Notes: generated from the letters alone by a model not told the origin. DNA of 64,000 nt from Aeromicrobium sp. 9AM (GCF_902506105.1 NZ_LR733303.1:558001-622000), one strand, 5' to 3'. Shown: positions 1 to 8,012, counted from the stretch's first letter. Program-made: numbers and translations.

Positions 1-650
1 ATCAAGGAGTTGGCGGTGATGCCGTCGGCGGCCCAGCGCCTCGTGGCCTCGACCGCGAACAGGACGTTGGCGGTCTTGGACTGGCCGTACGCGGCCCACG
101 GGTCGTACGGCATGAACCGGAAGAACAGGTCGTCGAAGATCACCGGTGAGCGGAAGTGCGCGCTGGAGCTGACCGAGACGATGCGCGCGTGGTGGGCGGC
201 GGCGAGCGCACCGCGGAGCCCGTGCGCGAGCTTGAAGTGGCCCAGGTGGTTGGTCGCGAACTGCAGCTCCCAACCTTGTGCGGTGTACGTCTCGGGGGTG
301 GCCATGACGCCGGCGTTGTTGACGAGGATGTCGAGTGGACCCGTCCAGTCGGCCACGAAGGAGTCGACGCCGGCGAGGTCGGTGAGCTCGAGGCGGCGTA
401 CGTCGACCGTGCCGCCCTGCGTCGTCTCCTGGATGTCCCGCGCCACCCGGTCGCCGGCGTCCAGGTCGCGCACGGCCAGGGTCACCTCCGCCCCGGCGCC
501 GGCCAGCGCTCGCGCGGTCTCGACGCCGATGCCGGAGGCGCCACCGGTCACGATCGCGCGCTTGCCGTGCAGATCGATGCCGGCGACGACGTCAGCGGCT
601 GTGGAGGCGATGTCGAAGGGCGTGGTGATGCGGTCCATGCCCTCCAGCAT
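1..650 (-). CDS. Short-chain dehydrogenase/reductase (partial, 3' end outside window)
   Basis: The reverse strand translates without a stop from ATG at 650 to the window edge, giving about 216 residues of an NAD(P)-dependent oxidoreductase of the classical SDR family. The cofactor motif TGGASGIG lies at residues 35-42, the structural NNAG at 111-114, a Ser-rich strand (SVSSS) near 159-163, and the catalytic YGQSK with Tyr188 and Lys192. The C-terminal substrate loop is missing. The N-terminal extension before the Rossmann fold and the loop after the SSS strand resemble the retinol dehydrogenase/WW-oxidoreductase-like branch, so the substrate cannot be named. The start is 6 nt after the stop of the upstream same-strand gene, so they are probably co-transcribed. 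An internal ATG at 638 is an alternative start. Confidence 0.85.
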   Translation of the reverse strand, partial: MLEGMDRITTPFDIASTAADVVAGIDLHGKRAIVTGGASGIGVETARALAGAGAEVTLAVRDLDAGDRVARDIQETTQGGTVDVRRLELTDLAGVDSFVADWTGPLDILVNNAGVMATPETYTAQGWELQFATNHLGHFKLAHGLRGALAAAHHARIVSVSSSAHFRSPVIFDDLFFRFMPYDPWAAYGQSKTANVLFAVEATRRWAADGITANSL

Positions 651-656
651 GCGGGA

Positions 657-1793
657 TCAGGTGAGGTGTGGGTATTCGGGGGAGCGGTTCTGGAACGCCA
701 GGATGTCGGGGTTCTGGATGACACCGTCGCGGATCTCGATGGCCCGGCGCAACGTCTCGTCGGCGTCCCAGGCCTCGGGACCGGCCAGCACCTCAGGCAC
801 ATACGGGAGCAGGGCCTCGCTGATCTCCCAGGTCGCGGAGTCCCAGAGGTAGGACGGACTGTGATCGACCGCGTAGTAGATCACGCCGTTGCCCACCGTG
901 AAGGCGGGATCCTCGAAGCTGGTCGGCTTCGCCCACTCGAAGCCCATGCCCTCGTCGCACGAGACGTCGACGACGATCGTGCCTGGGGCCAGCTTCGGCA
1001 GGTCGTCGTTCGTCAGGAACGTCATGGGGGAGTTGGGGTCCTGGAGAACGCAGTTGACGATGACGTCGTGCTCGGCGAGCAGGGCCGGCATCGGCACCCA
1101 GTCGCCATCGATGCTGGCTCGACTCTCCGCCGGGGACGCCGCCGGGTCGAAGTGCACGATGCGGGCCGAGTGGATCGGTGCGCTGACCTGGGGAACTCCC
1201 CGCTGCGTGAAGACGTCGACGTCATGGATGCCATGAGAGCTGAGCGCCGTCACGGCGCCGCGAGCGGTGGCCCCGAAACCGATCACGGCGGCGCTGAGCT
1301 GTCGGCCGTACGTGCCGGTCAGCCCGCCGATCTCCATGGCCTGCAGCACGGAGCAGTAGCCGGCGAGCTCGTTGTTCTTGTGGAAGACGTGCAGCTGGAA
1401 GGTGCCGTCCTTGCTCCAGTGGTTCATGACCTCCCACGCGATGAGGGTCAGCTTGCGGTCGATCGCCGCCTGCGTGAGCGCGCGGTCCTGCACGCAGTGC
1501 GGCCAGCCCCACAGGGTCTGTCCTTCACGCATCTCGAGCAGGTCCGACGGCTGCGGCTTGGTCAGCAGGATGACGTCGCACTGCTGGATCAGCTCGGTGC
1601 GGCTGAGGATGCCGCCGACGTACGGTCGGAGCTCGTCGTCGGACCAGCTGAAGTTCTCGCCGTAGCCCTCCTCGAGGAACACGTGCGGACGCTGTGCCTC
1701 GGTGAGCCGCTCGAGGTGGCGGGGGTGGATCGGCAGGCGCCGCTCGTTCTCCTTGGCGGTGTGGGCGATGACGCCCAGGTCAAGCTGTTTCAT
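657..1793 (-). CDS. Alanine dehydrogenase/PNT-family protein, N5-(carboxyethyl)ornithine synthase-like
   Basis: The 378-residue protein starts MKQLDLGVIAHTAKENERRLP, the N-terminal signature of the alanine dehydrogenase/transhydrogenase N domain (KENERRLPIHP is the substrate-binding segment). A Rossmann region follows in the middle (AAVIGFGATARGAV). Length and the KENE motif fit N5-(carboxyethyl)ornithine synthases, which reductively condense an amino acid with pyruvate, and related dehydrogenases annotated only by family. ATG 1793 is chosen because it begins the conserved domain; the frame stays open further upstream but runs into the next gene. It lies 70 nt after the TetR gene and 6 nt before the SDR gene, all leftward, so one transcript is likely. 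The exact substrate is inferred only at family level. Confidence 0.7.
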   Translation of the reverse strand: MKQLDLGVIAHTAKENERRLPIHPRHLERLTEAQRPHVFLEEGYGENFSWSDDELRPYVGGILSRTELIQQCDVILLTKPQPSDLLEMREGQTLWGWPHCVQDRALTQAAIDRKLTLIAWEVMNHWSKDGTFQLHVFHKNNELAGYCSVLQAMEIGGLTGTYGRQLSAAVIGFGATARGAVTALSSHGIHDVDVFTQRGVPQVSAPIHSARIVHFDPAASPAESRASIDGDWVPMPALLAEHDVIVNCVLQDPNSPMTFLTNDDLPKLAPGTIVVDVSCDEGMGFEWAKPTSFEDPAFTVGNGVIYYAVDHSPSYLWDSATWEISEALLPYVPEVLAGPEAWDADETLRRAIEIRDGVIQNPDILAFQNRSPEYPHLT

Positions 1794-1863
1794 GCCGGCT
1801 CCGTCGGTGCGTGTTCCACAGGTTTCTCCGCTGCTCGGTGAGGAACGGTCGCGCTCGGCGAGG

Positions 1864-2502
1864 CTACACCCGGCCGGCGCCCAGCCCGTCTTCCAGCAGG
1901 TCGAGCGTGCGGCGGCCGAGGGCCAGGACATCCTTGGCGATGCGCTTGCCGTTGTGCCCGGCCAGCGCCTGCCGGTGCACGGACTCCTTCATGGCCCGGT
2001 TGACCCCCATGAGGGCGTTGGCCGCGACCCATGCCTCCGGGTCGTCGGGACGCACGCCGCGCTCGTCCGCGACGAGCTCGGCCAGGGCGCGGGTGAAGCG
2101 GTCGAAGGTCTGGCGTTCACGCCCCTGCAGGGCGGGGCTGCCGGCGGTGAGCCGCGCGACGGTCGCGATCCGTTCGATGCCCGCCGGCTCGCTGCCAGCC
2201 AGGGCGCCGCGCGGCTGCAGCACGAAGTCGCGGAACGCGGTCAGCACCGTGGTGCCTGCGGGGCGGCCGCGGATCGTGTCGATGAGGGCGTTCTCGAACG
2301 CCTCCATGCCGTCGTAGACGAGGTCTTCCTTGCTGGGGAAGTAGTTGAAGACCGTGGCTTCGGAGACGTCGGCTGCCCGCGCGATCGTGGCGACCGGCAC
2401 CTTGTCGAAGCCGCGTTCGGCGAAGAGCGCGATCGCGCAGTCCTGGATCCGCTGCCTCGTCTGCTGCTTCTTGCGCTCCCGCAGCCCGGTCTCGATCGTC
2501 AT
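1864..2502 (-). CDS. TetR-family transcriptional regulator
   Basis: This 212-residue protein has the TetR N-terminal helix-turn-helix at about residues 12-58 (RQRIQDCAIALFAERGFDK, then VATIARAADVSEATVFNYFPSKEDL), followed by an all-helical ligand domain ending LLEDGLGAG. It is divergent from a DHA2 efflux pump. Two 15-bp palindromes sit between them, so local repression of both genes is the natural reading. The start ATG at 2502 has no Shine-Dalgarno, but a reverse-strand TATGCT hexamer (2509-2514) ends exactly 6 nt before it, which supports a leaderless transcript starting at or near the ATG. The ligand is unknown; the partner pump suggests a drug-like compound. Confidence 0.92.
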   Translation of the reverse strand: MTIETGLRERKKQQTRQRIQDCAIALFAERGFDKVPVATIARAADVSEATVFNYFPSKEDLVYDGMEAFENALIDTIRGRPAGTTVLTAFRDFVLQPRGALAGSEPAGIERIATVARLTAGSPALQGRERQTFDRFTRALAELVADERGVRPDDPEAWVAANALMGVNRAMKESVHRQALAGHNGKRIAKDVLALGRRTLDLLEDGLGAGRV

Positions 2503-2518
2503 GACCCGAGCATACCAG

Positions 2519-2556
2519 TTGACATTGGGGTGAGACCAAACTTAGAGTGACCCTAA
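2519..2556 (+). promoter_or_regulatory. Promoter of the efflux gene with twin TetR-type operators
   Basis: A consensus -35 TTGACA (2519-2524) and a -10 TAGAGT (2543-2548) are 18 bp apart and read toward the efflux gene. Two similar imperfect 15-bp palindromes, TTGGGGTGAGACCAA (2525-2539) and TTAGAGTGACCCTAA (2542-2556), have centres 17 bp apart and cover the spacer and the -10. The left one also overlaps the -35 zone of the opposing leaderless TetR promoter. The sequence is seen directly; binding by the adjacent TetR protein is inference. Confidence 0.65.
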
Positions 2557-2593
2557 ATATCGACCGAGACCGGAACGCCGACAGGAGAAGCTC

Positions 2594-4041
2594 ATGACCA
2601 GTACCGCACCAATGCCCCCCGATGTATCCGAGACGGGACCCCTCGAACGACACGTGGTGGCGGTGGCCGCCGTGGTCGTGCTGGGTGCCGTCATGACCGT
2701 GCTCGACTCCACGATCGTCAGCGTCGCGATCGAGACCCTGGGACGCGACTTCGGCTCGCCGTTGCCGACCATCCAGTGGGTCATGACGGGCTACATGCTG
2801 GCCCTGGCCGCGGTCATCCCGCTGACCGGCTGGGCCGCGGCGAGGTTCGGGGGCAAGCAGGTGTGGCTCTTCTCGCTCGCCCTCTTCATCGGCGCCTCGG
2901 CGCTGTGCGCGACGGCATGGTCGACCGAGAGCCTCATCGCGTTCCGCGTCCTGCAGGGCCTCGGCGGCGGCATGGTCATGCCGGTCGGCATGACGCTGGT
3001 CGCGCAGGCCGCCGGCCCCCAGCGGATGGGGCGGGCGATGAGCATCGTCGGCATCCCGATGATGCTCGGGCCGGTGCTCGGACCGGTCGTGGGTGGTCTC
3101 GTGGTCTCCAACGTGTCATGGCGGTGGATGTTCGTCCTGAACATCCCGCTCGGCCTCGCCGCGCTGTGGCTGTCGTACCGAGTCATCGAGCGCAAGCCCA
3201 GCATGCGTGCGGAGCGGCTTGACGTCTTCGGGCTCTCGGTGCTGACCCCCTGCGTCGTGGCGTTCGTGTACGGATTGTCGGTGCTCGCGGAGCGCGGCGG
3301 ACTCGACGAGGTCAGGGCCTGGGGGCCGTCGGAGCGGGCGCCGCGCTGATCGCGACCTTCGCACGACATGCGCTGCGGGCCGACAAGCCGTTGCTCGACC
3401 TGCGGCTGTTCGCCCATCGGACCTTCGCTCTCGCGGTCACGATCCAGGTGTTGCTCGGTGCCGTGCTGATCGGCTCGATGCTCCTGCTGCCGCTCTACTA
3501 CCAGGTCGTCCGGGGCGAGTCGGCCAGCGCGACGGGCTTGCTGCTGGTGCCGCAAGGCGTCGGTGCGGCTCTGGCGATGGCCGTCATTGGCCGGCTCGCC
3601 GACCAGGGCAAGGGGCGGGTCGCGGTGCTGACCGGGCTGCCGCTCATGGTGGCGGGCCTGGCCGTCTACACCGCGTCGACCGCTGGCACGAGCTATGTCG
3701 TGATGTCCGCGGCCCTGCTCGTGATCGGCATCGGCACGGGCTGCGTCATGGCGCCCGTGATGGCGTCGGCGTACGCCACGGTCGACCGGGCCGCCATGCC
3801 CGGAGCAACCGCCACGCTCAACGTGACCCAGCGGATCGGTGGCGCGATCGGCACGGCGATCTTCGCGGCCGTGCTGCAGCACCAGCTCAGCCAGGCACGG
3901 ACCGGTGGAGCGGACGTCGTCGAGGCGGCTGCGGATGCCTTCGGCAGCACGTTCTGGTGGCCCCTCGCCCTTGCCGCAATGGCGATCGTGCCGGCGGCGC
4001 TCCTGCCCCGCGCACGCCGGACCTCTGGCGACGCCGACTGA
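2594..4041 (+). pseudogene. DHA2-type MFS multidrug transporter, interrupted by a frameshift
   Basis: Two consecutive frames make one 14-helix EmrB/QacA-like transporter of about 482 residues. The first frame (2594-3349) carries helices 1 to about 7, with the LDSTIVSVA motif of TM1 and GPVLGPVVGG of motif C in TM5. The second carries the rest and ends at 4041. Its in-frame sequence before the TTG at 3391 (ALIATFARHALRADKPLLDLRLF) is the usual DHA2 junction, so nothing is missing except one base. The frame changes within GGGCCTGGGGG at 3314-3325; adding one C restores a continuous protein. ATG 2594 is preceded by AGGAGAAG. Either the gene is inactivated, or this is a base-calling error in a GC-rich run. 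Programmed -1 slippage is possible but no canonical heptamer is present. Confidence 0.8.
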
Positions 4042-4075
4042 TCCGCCCGACAATCAAGAAAGAAGGAGCAGCGTC

Positions 4076-4453
4076 ATGACAGTTCAGCTCAACCACACGA
4101 TCGTGGAGTCCCGGGACAAGCGAGAGGCCGCGACGTTCTTCGCGGAGATCCTCGGACTGCCCGACCCTCAGGCATACGGGCCGTTCCTCGTCCTGCAGAC
4201 GGGTAACGAGGTCTCGCTCGACTTCATCGACGCCCAAGGGTCGGTGCACCCGCAGCACTACGCCTTCCTGGTGACCGACGAGGAGTTCGACGAGGTCCTG
4301 GCTCGCATCAAGGATCGCGGGCTGTCCTACTGGGCCGATCCGTTCCACGGCCAGCCGAACGAGATCAACCACAACGACGGCGGCCGCGGGGTCTACTGGT
4401 CCGACCCCAACGGCCACAACCTGGAGATCATCACTCGCCCCTACGGAGGGTGA
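4076..4453 (+). CDS. VOC-family (glyoxalase/bleomycin resistance-like) protein
   Basis: A 125-residue single-module VOC protein. The N-terminal half starts MTVQLNHTIVESRDK with the first metal-position His (His7), and the C-terminal half ends GVYWSDPNGHNLEIITRPY with the Glu of the second module and the typical DPxGHxxE motif. Such proteins act as metal-dependent lyases, dioxygenases or drug-sequestering dimers; the substrate cannot be told from sequence. AAGGAG lies 11-16 nt before ATG 4076. It follows the transporter by 34 nt on the same strand, consistent with a two-gene efflux/resistance operon under the adjacent TetR protein. Confidence 0.85.
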   Translation: MTVQLNHTIVESRDKREAATFFAEILGLPDPQAYGPFLVLQTGNEVSLDFIDAQGSVHPQHYAFLVTDEEFDEVLARIKDRGLSYWADPFHGQPNEINHNDGGRGVYWSDPNGHNLEIITRPYGG

Positions 4454-4458
4454 ACGAC

Positions 4459-4486
4459 AGCGCCGCGGCCGGTTGGCCGCGGCGCT
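4459..4486. terminator. Bidirectional stem-loop terminator
   Basis: A perfect 12-bp inverted repeat, AGCGCCGCGGCC / GGCCGCGGCGCT, with a GGTT loop lies between the converging VOC and epoxide hydrolase genes. There is no clear T-run, as is usual in high-GC actinobacteria. Confidence 0.75.
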
Positions 4487-4501
4487 CTCGTCGTCCTCTG
4501 C

Positions 4502-5650
4502 CTATCCCTTCAGGCTGCCGAAGAACTCGCGCAGGTCGGCGGTCACGGCGTCGGGACGCTCCAGCGAGGCGTAGTGGCCGCCGGTCTCGTGCTCGGTCCA
4601 GTGCACGACGTTGCTGTTGTCGCGGTCGGCGAACGTACGGATCGACTTGAAGTCGTCGGCGAACACCGCGACACCCGTCGGTGCGTGGTTGACCGCAGGC
4701 TCCGTCCCGGCGTGGGCCTCGGAGTAGTGGTAGCGGCCGACCGTCGCGGAGGTGTTGGTGAACCACTCGAGTGACACCTCGGTGAGGATCTGCACGGGAG
4801 TGACCAGGCTCGTGCCGTTGCCGAACGACATGAACAGCTCGTTCCAGGCCAGCTGTCCGACGGGGGAGTCGGAGATCCCGACGGCGACCGTCTGCGGTCG
4901 CGATGCGTTGATCGCGTTGTAGCCGCCGACGGACTGGAACCACTTCATGTGCTCGAGCGCCGCGTAGTCCTTGGGCTCCAGCTTCTCGAACTCCGCGGGG
5001 TCGCCCGACGGGAACGAGAAGAGCTGCAGGACGTGCAGTCCGAGGAAGCCTTCGGGCTGCAGGAGCCCGAGCTCGCGGGCGACCATCGCACCGCCGTCGC
5101 TGCCGTGGGCGCCGTAGGAGTCGTAGCCCAGCCGGCGCATCAGGGTGTCGTACGTACGAGCGACCCGCGCCATGGTCCAGCCGTGGTCGGTCACCGGCGT
5201 GCTGAACGCGAAGCCGGGCATCGACGGCACGACGACCGAGAACGCGTCCTCGGCCTTGCCACCGTGAGCGACCGGGTCCGTGAGTGGGCCGATCATGTCG
5301 AGGAAGTCGACGAACGATCCGGGGTACGTGTGGAGCAGCAGCAGCGGCGTCGCGCCGGTCTCGGCCGACGGCACGTGGATGAAGTGGATCGTCTGGTCGT
5401 CGATCTCGGTCAGGTAGTGCGGGAACTCGTTCATGCGCGCCTCTTGCGCACGCCAGTCGAACTCGCCGCGCCACTGGGCCACCATCTCCTGGAGGTAGTG
5501 GTTGGGCACGCCGTACGTCCAGTCGTCGCCGGGTGCCGCCGCGGGATAGCGGGTGCGGGCGAGCCGGTTGTCGAGGTCGTCGAGATCGCTCTGGGGGATG
5601 TCGATGACGAAGGGGCGGATGTCGGATGAGGTGCTTCGCGATGTGGTCAT
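4502..5650 (-). CDS. Epoxide hydrolase with EHN domain (alpha/beta hydrolase)
   Basis: 382 residues with an N-terminal epoxide-hydrolase (EHN) domain at about 10-115 (IRPFVIDIPQSDLDDLDNRLARTRYP) and an alpha/beta-hydrolase core. The oxyanion segment is HTYPGSF (family consensus HGxP/HGWP; the residue after His is Thr here). The nucleophile elbow reads GAHGSDGGA with the expected catalytic Asp, and the C-terminal His is in ETGGHYASLERPD. Epoxide hydrolases convert epoxides to diols in the cytoplasm; the physiological substrate is unknown. ATG 5650 is supported by a reverse-strand TACGGT hexamer (5657-5662) with a 6-nt gap, that is, a leaderless start. Divergent from a WYL regulator that probably controls it. 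Confidence 0.9.
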   Translation of the reverse strand: MTTSRSTSSDIRPFVIDIPQSDLDDLDNRLARTRYPAAAPGDDWTYGVPNHYLQEMVAQWRGEFDWRAQEARMNEFPHYLTEIDDQTIHFIHVPSAETGATPLLLLHTYPGSFVDFLDMIGPLTDPVAHGGKAEDAFSVVVPSMPGFAFSTPVTDHGWTMARVARTYDTLMRRLGYDSYGAHGSDGGAMVARELGLLQPEGFLGLHVLQLFSFPSGDPAEFEKLEPKDYAALEHMKWFQSVGGYNAINASRPQTVAVGISDSPVGQLAWNELFMSFGNGTSLVTPVQILTEVSLEWFTNTSATVGRYHYSEAHAGTEPAVNHAPTGVAVFADDFKSIRTFADRDNSNVVHWTEHETGGHYASLERPDAVTADLREFFGSLKG

Positions 5651-5711
5651 GAGACAACCGTAGAATCGATATAGGAACAGTTCTTTCCTAGTTTTGAGAT
5701 AGTTTTCAAAC
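5651..5711. promoter_or_regulatory. Divergent leaderless promoters with palindromic operator
   Basis: The 61-bp gap contains a -10-like hexamer 6 nt before each start: TACGGT (reverse, 5657-5662) for the hydrolase and TAGTTT (5700-5705) for the WYL gene. Between them lies TAGGAACAGTTCTTTCCTA (5672-5690), arms TAGGAA/TTCCTA with 7 bp between, and an embedded GAACAGTTC. This position overlaps both -35 zones and is a good candidate operator for the WYL protein. Confidence 0.6.
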
Positions 5712-6668
5712 ATGTCTGGAACGTCTGCGAGGCTCCTCGCTCTCCTCTCCCTCCTGCAGTCCCGTCCGCAATGGTCGGGCACCGAGCTCGCCGAGCGACT
5801 CGAGGTCACGACCCGCACGATCCGCAACGACGTCGATCGGCTTCGCAACCTCGGCTACCCGGTCAACGCCGAGCGTGGGGTGCACGGCAGCTATCGGCTC
5901 GGCGCCGGCGCGGCCCTCCCGCCCCTGCTGCTGGAGGACGACGAAGCGATCGCGGTCGTCCTGGGTCTGCGAGCTGCGTCGACCAGCTCGATCGAGCGGG
6001 TCGCCGAGAGCAGCGCGATCGCTCTCGCCAAGCTCGAGCAGGTGCTGCCGTCGAGGTTGCGGCGGCGGGTCAACACGCTGTCGCAGGTCACGACCCAGGT
6101 CGCTGACGATGCCGGCGTCCCCGACGCGGACCCGCGGTTCGACCCCGAGATCCTCACAGCCGTCGCGGCCGCGATCCGGGACGTCGAGTGGCTGCGCTTC
6201 GAGTACGACGGCGAGCCCCGGCTGGTCGAGCCGTACCGGCTGGTCAGCTGGGAGCGTCGCTGGTATCTCCTCGGCCGTGACCCGGAGGGCGACACATGGG
6301 GGGTCTTCCGGCTCGACCGGGTCGTGCTGCGCATGCGTACGGGCCGCCGGTTCACGCCGCAGCCGCTCCCGGACGAGGACGTCAGCGCGTACGTCATGCG
6401 GGCCGTCGCGTACGAGGGCTGGGCCGTGCACGCGCGCATCACCGTGCTCGCCCCTGCGTCGGCGGTCAGGGAGCAGATCAACGCGGCCGTCGGCATCGTC
6501 GAGCCGATCGACGATGAGACCTGCGTGCTGATCACCGGCGCCGACAGCGTGTCGACCCTGGCGGTGTACGCCGGGCTGCTCGACATGGACATCCGGGTCG
6601 AGGAGCCACCGGAGCTCGTGGAGCGGATGAAGGTGCTGAGCCGCCGCTACGGCGAGGCGGTCGGCTGA
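5712..6668 (+). CDS. YafY/PafC-like WYL-domain transcriptional regulator
   Basis: 318 residues. An N-terminal DeoR-like helix-turn-helix spans about 5-60 (GTELAERLEVTTRTIRNDVDRLRNLGY), a helical linker follows, and the WYL domain is at about 150-225 with the signature VSWERRWYLLGRD, then a WCX-type extension to the end. WYL domains bind nucleic-acid or small effector ligands and usually make such proteins one-component sensors. ATG 5712 has no Shine-Dalgarno; TAGTTT 6 nt upstream supports a leaderless transcript. Divergent from the epoxide hydrolase across a short palindromic gap, so that gene is the likely target and autoregulation is probable. Confidence 0.92.
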   Translation: MSGTSARLLALLSLLQSRPQWSGTELAERLEVTTRTIRNDVDRLRNLGYPVNAERGVHGSYRLGAGAALPPLLLEDDEAIAVVLGLRAASTSSIERVAESSAIALAKLEQVLPSRLRRRVNTLSQVTTQVADDAGVPDADPRFDPEILTAVAAAIRDVEWLRFEYDGEPRLVEPYRLVSWERRWYLLGRDPEGDTWGVFRLDRVVLRMRTGRRFTPQPLPDEDVSAYVMRAVAYEGWAVHARITVLAPASAVREQINAAVGIVEPIDDETCVLITGADSVSTLAVYAGLLDMDIRVEEPPELVERMKVLSRRYGEAVG

Positions 6669-6673
6669 CGGCG

Positions 6674-6690
6674 GCGCCGCGGCCCGGCGC
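6674..6690. terminator. Weak GC stem-loop between converging genes
   Basis: GCGCC/GGCGC arms with a 7-nt loop in the 36-bp gap between the WYL gene and the EEP-domain gene. Short, without a T-run; a terminator role is only plausible. Confidence 0.3.
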
Positions 6691-6704
6691 ACCGGCGTGA
6701 CGTC

Positions 6705-7715
6705 CTAGTCGGACGCGTGAGCCGAAGCATCGGTCCACGCGACGCGGGTCACCAGCGCGCGGTGGTCGGTGCCCGGCACGGCTCGCACATGGGCGTCCGT
6801 GGTCGTCAGCGGGCCGCGCATGAAGATGTGGTCGAGCCCGAAGAGCGATGGCAACTTCATGCCGACGATCCGGACTCGCTGCGACGGCGACGGCCAGGTC
6901 GGCCGCCAGATGAGCCCGGCGTCGGCGCTGGCGTCGCGGTAGTCGGAGTCCAGGAGTCGGCGGATCTGCGGATGGTCCAGCGTGGCGTTGAAGTCGCCGA
7001 CGACCATGGTCGGGCCTCGCGACTCCTTGGCCGTCGCGAGGATGAGGTCGAGGTCCTTCGACCACTGCCGAACGCCGTTGTTGGGCGCAATCGGGTGCAC
7101 AGCGAGGAGGCGCAGCGGCCCACCGGCCGTGGCCATCTCGATGCCGAATCCCGGCGAGCTGGTGTCGATCTCGGTCTGGTCGCTCAGCGGATCGTTCGTG
7201 AAGACCATGATCCCGTCACGATTGCCCTCCGGTGCGCCGGCCCGATGTGGCAGCCGTCGTGCGAGCCCGCGCTGGTCCAGCTCGGCGAGGGCGGACGGGG
7301 TGATCTCCTCGACGACGAGGACGTCGACGCCGTTGCGGTCAACCGCCTCGAGCAGGGCATCGGGATCGGCGCGACCGATGTGCAGGTTGACCGTCATGAC
7401 GGTCATGGCCTTGTCCGTCGCGGACCCTGGTGCGTTGGCCAGGAACGGCTCGACGAACCACCACATGTGGAGCAGGAGCAGCGATGTGACCAGGGCCAGG
7501 GCCGGCGCGGCAACAGGCCGGGCCGTGCTGCGAAGGTCCCAGGACAAGGCGACCAGCACGGCCACCGCCAGCGTGTAAGGAATGATCGCCACCGGCGTGA
7601 ACGCGCGCAGGATGACCCACTGGAGGGTGTCCCCGGGCAGCAACCGTGCCGTCGTGATGGCGAGTGTCGGGATCACCAGCAGGGCGACAAGGAGGCCACC
7701 CACGAGCCGCGCCAC
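6705..7715 (-). CDS. Membrane-anchored endonuclease/exonuclease/phosphatase (EEP) protein, VanJ-like
   Basis: 336 residues. Three hydrophobic segments (about 3-25, 33-58, 70-90) are followed by an EEP catalytic domain with its ordered motifs: MTVNLHIG near 108, VVEEI with the metal-ligand Glu, VGDFNATLDHP, and LDHIFMRGP...GTDHRALV with the terminal catalytic His. This architecture and length match VanJ of Streptomyces coelicolor, a membrane phosphohydrolase linked to undecaprenyl carrier recycling and teicoplanin resistance; sphingomyelinase-like enzymes are the alternative. Its place beside a polyprenyl-linked exopolysaccharide operon favours carrier recycling, which is inference. GTG 7715 is chosen (28 nt after the BldC-like gene); the ribosome site is weak, so the start is uncertain. 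Confidence 0.8.
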   Translation of the reverse strand: MARLVGGLLVALLVIPTLAITTARLLPGDTLQWVILRAFTPVAIIPYTLAVAVLVALSWDLRSTARPVAAPALALVTSLLLLHMWWFVEPFLANAPGSATDKAMTVMTVNLHIGRADPDALLEAVDRNGVDVLVVEEITPSALAELDQRGLARRLPHRAGAPEGNRDGIMVFTNDPLSDQTEIDTSSPGFGIEMATAGGPLRLLAVHPIAPNNGVRQWSKDLDLILATAKESRGPTMVVGDFNATLDHPQIRRLLDSDYRDASADAGLIWRPTWPSPSQRVRIVGMKLPSLFGLDHIFMRGPLTTTDAHVRAVPGTDHRALVTRVAWTDASAHASD

Positions 7716-7743
7716 CGGCAGCGACGACTCCGCGGTCGACAGG

Positions 7744-7950
7744 TCAGACCTTCCAGCGGCGGAGTGTGACCTTGGCGTTCCGCAGGGCCATGACCTCGGC
7801 TCGCAGGTAGCGCCGGTGCCCGCCCATGGTCCGGATGACCGTCAGGTTTCCCGCATTGGCCCACTCGCACACGGTCTTGGTGTGCACGTCGAAGATCGCA
7901 GCGACCTCGGCGGGCCGCATCAACACGTCAGGCTGGTTGACCACCTTCAT
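7744..7950 (-). CDS. BldC-like MerR-type DNA-binding protein
   Basis: 68 residues, almost entirely one winged helix-turn-helix. RPAEVAAIFDVHTKTVCEWANAGNL and IRTMGGHRRYLRAEV match the conserved core of BldC, the small DNA-binding protein that binds direct repeats cooperatively and controls development in Streptomyces. There is no effector domain. ATG 7950 is preceded by AGGGGG. The ATG overlaps the stop of an upstream 21-codon frame (ATGA), so translation is probably coupled. It sits between the VanJ-like gene and the LAL regulator, all leftward and next to the exopolysaccharide operon, suggesting a regulatory role there. Confidence 0.85.
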   Translation of the reverse strand: MKVVNQPDVLMRPAEVAAIFDVHTKTVCEWANAGNLTVIRTMGGHRRYLRAEVMALRNAKVTLRRWKV

Positions 7951-8012
7951 CCCAGAACCCCCTGGTCCTGTGCTGAGTGCGACGGTGTTGCGGACATGCG
8001 TTTGACGGCCAT
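7947..8012 (-). CDS. 21-codon upstream micro-ORF, translationally coupled to the BldC-like gene
   Basis: ATG at 8012 is preceded by a good Shine-Dalgarno (AGGGGAG, about 8 nt upstream). The frame starts MAVKRMSATP and ends with a TGA that overlaps the ATG of the BldC-like gene. The peptide is hydrophilic, has no signal sequence and resembles nothing I recognise. The strong ribosome site and exact stop-start overlap argue that it is translated, probably to control downstream translation rather than as a functional peptide. An alternative is that it is the true N-terminal region of a longer regulator, but it is in a different frame, so this would need a frameshift. Confidence 0.55.
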   Translation of the reverse strand: MAVKRMSATPSHSAQDQGVLG

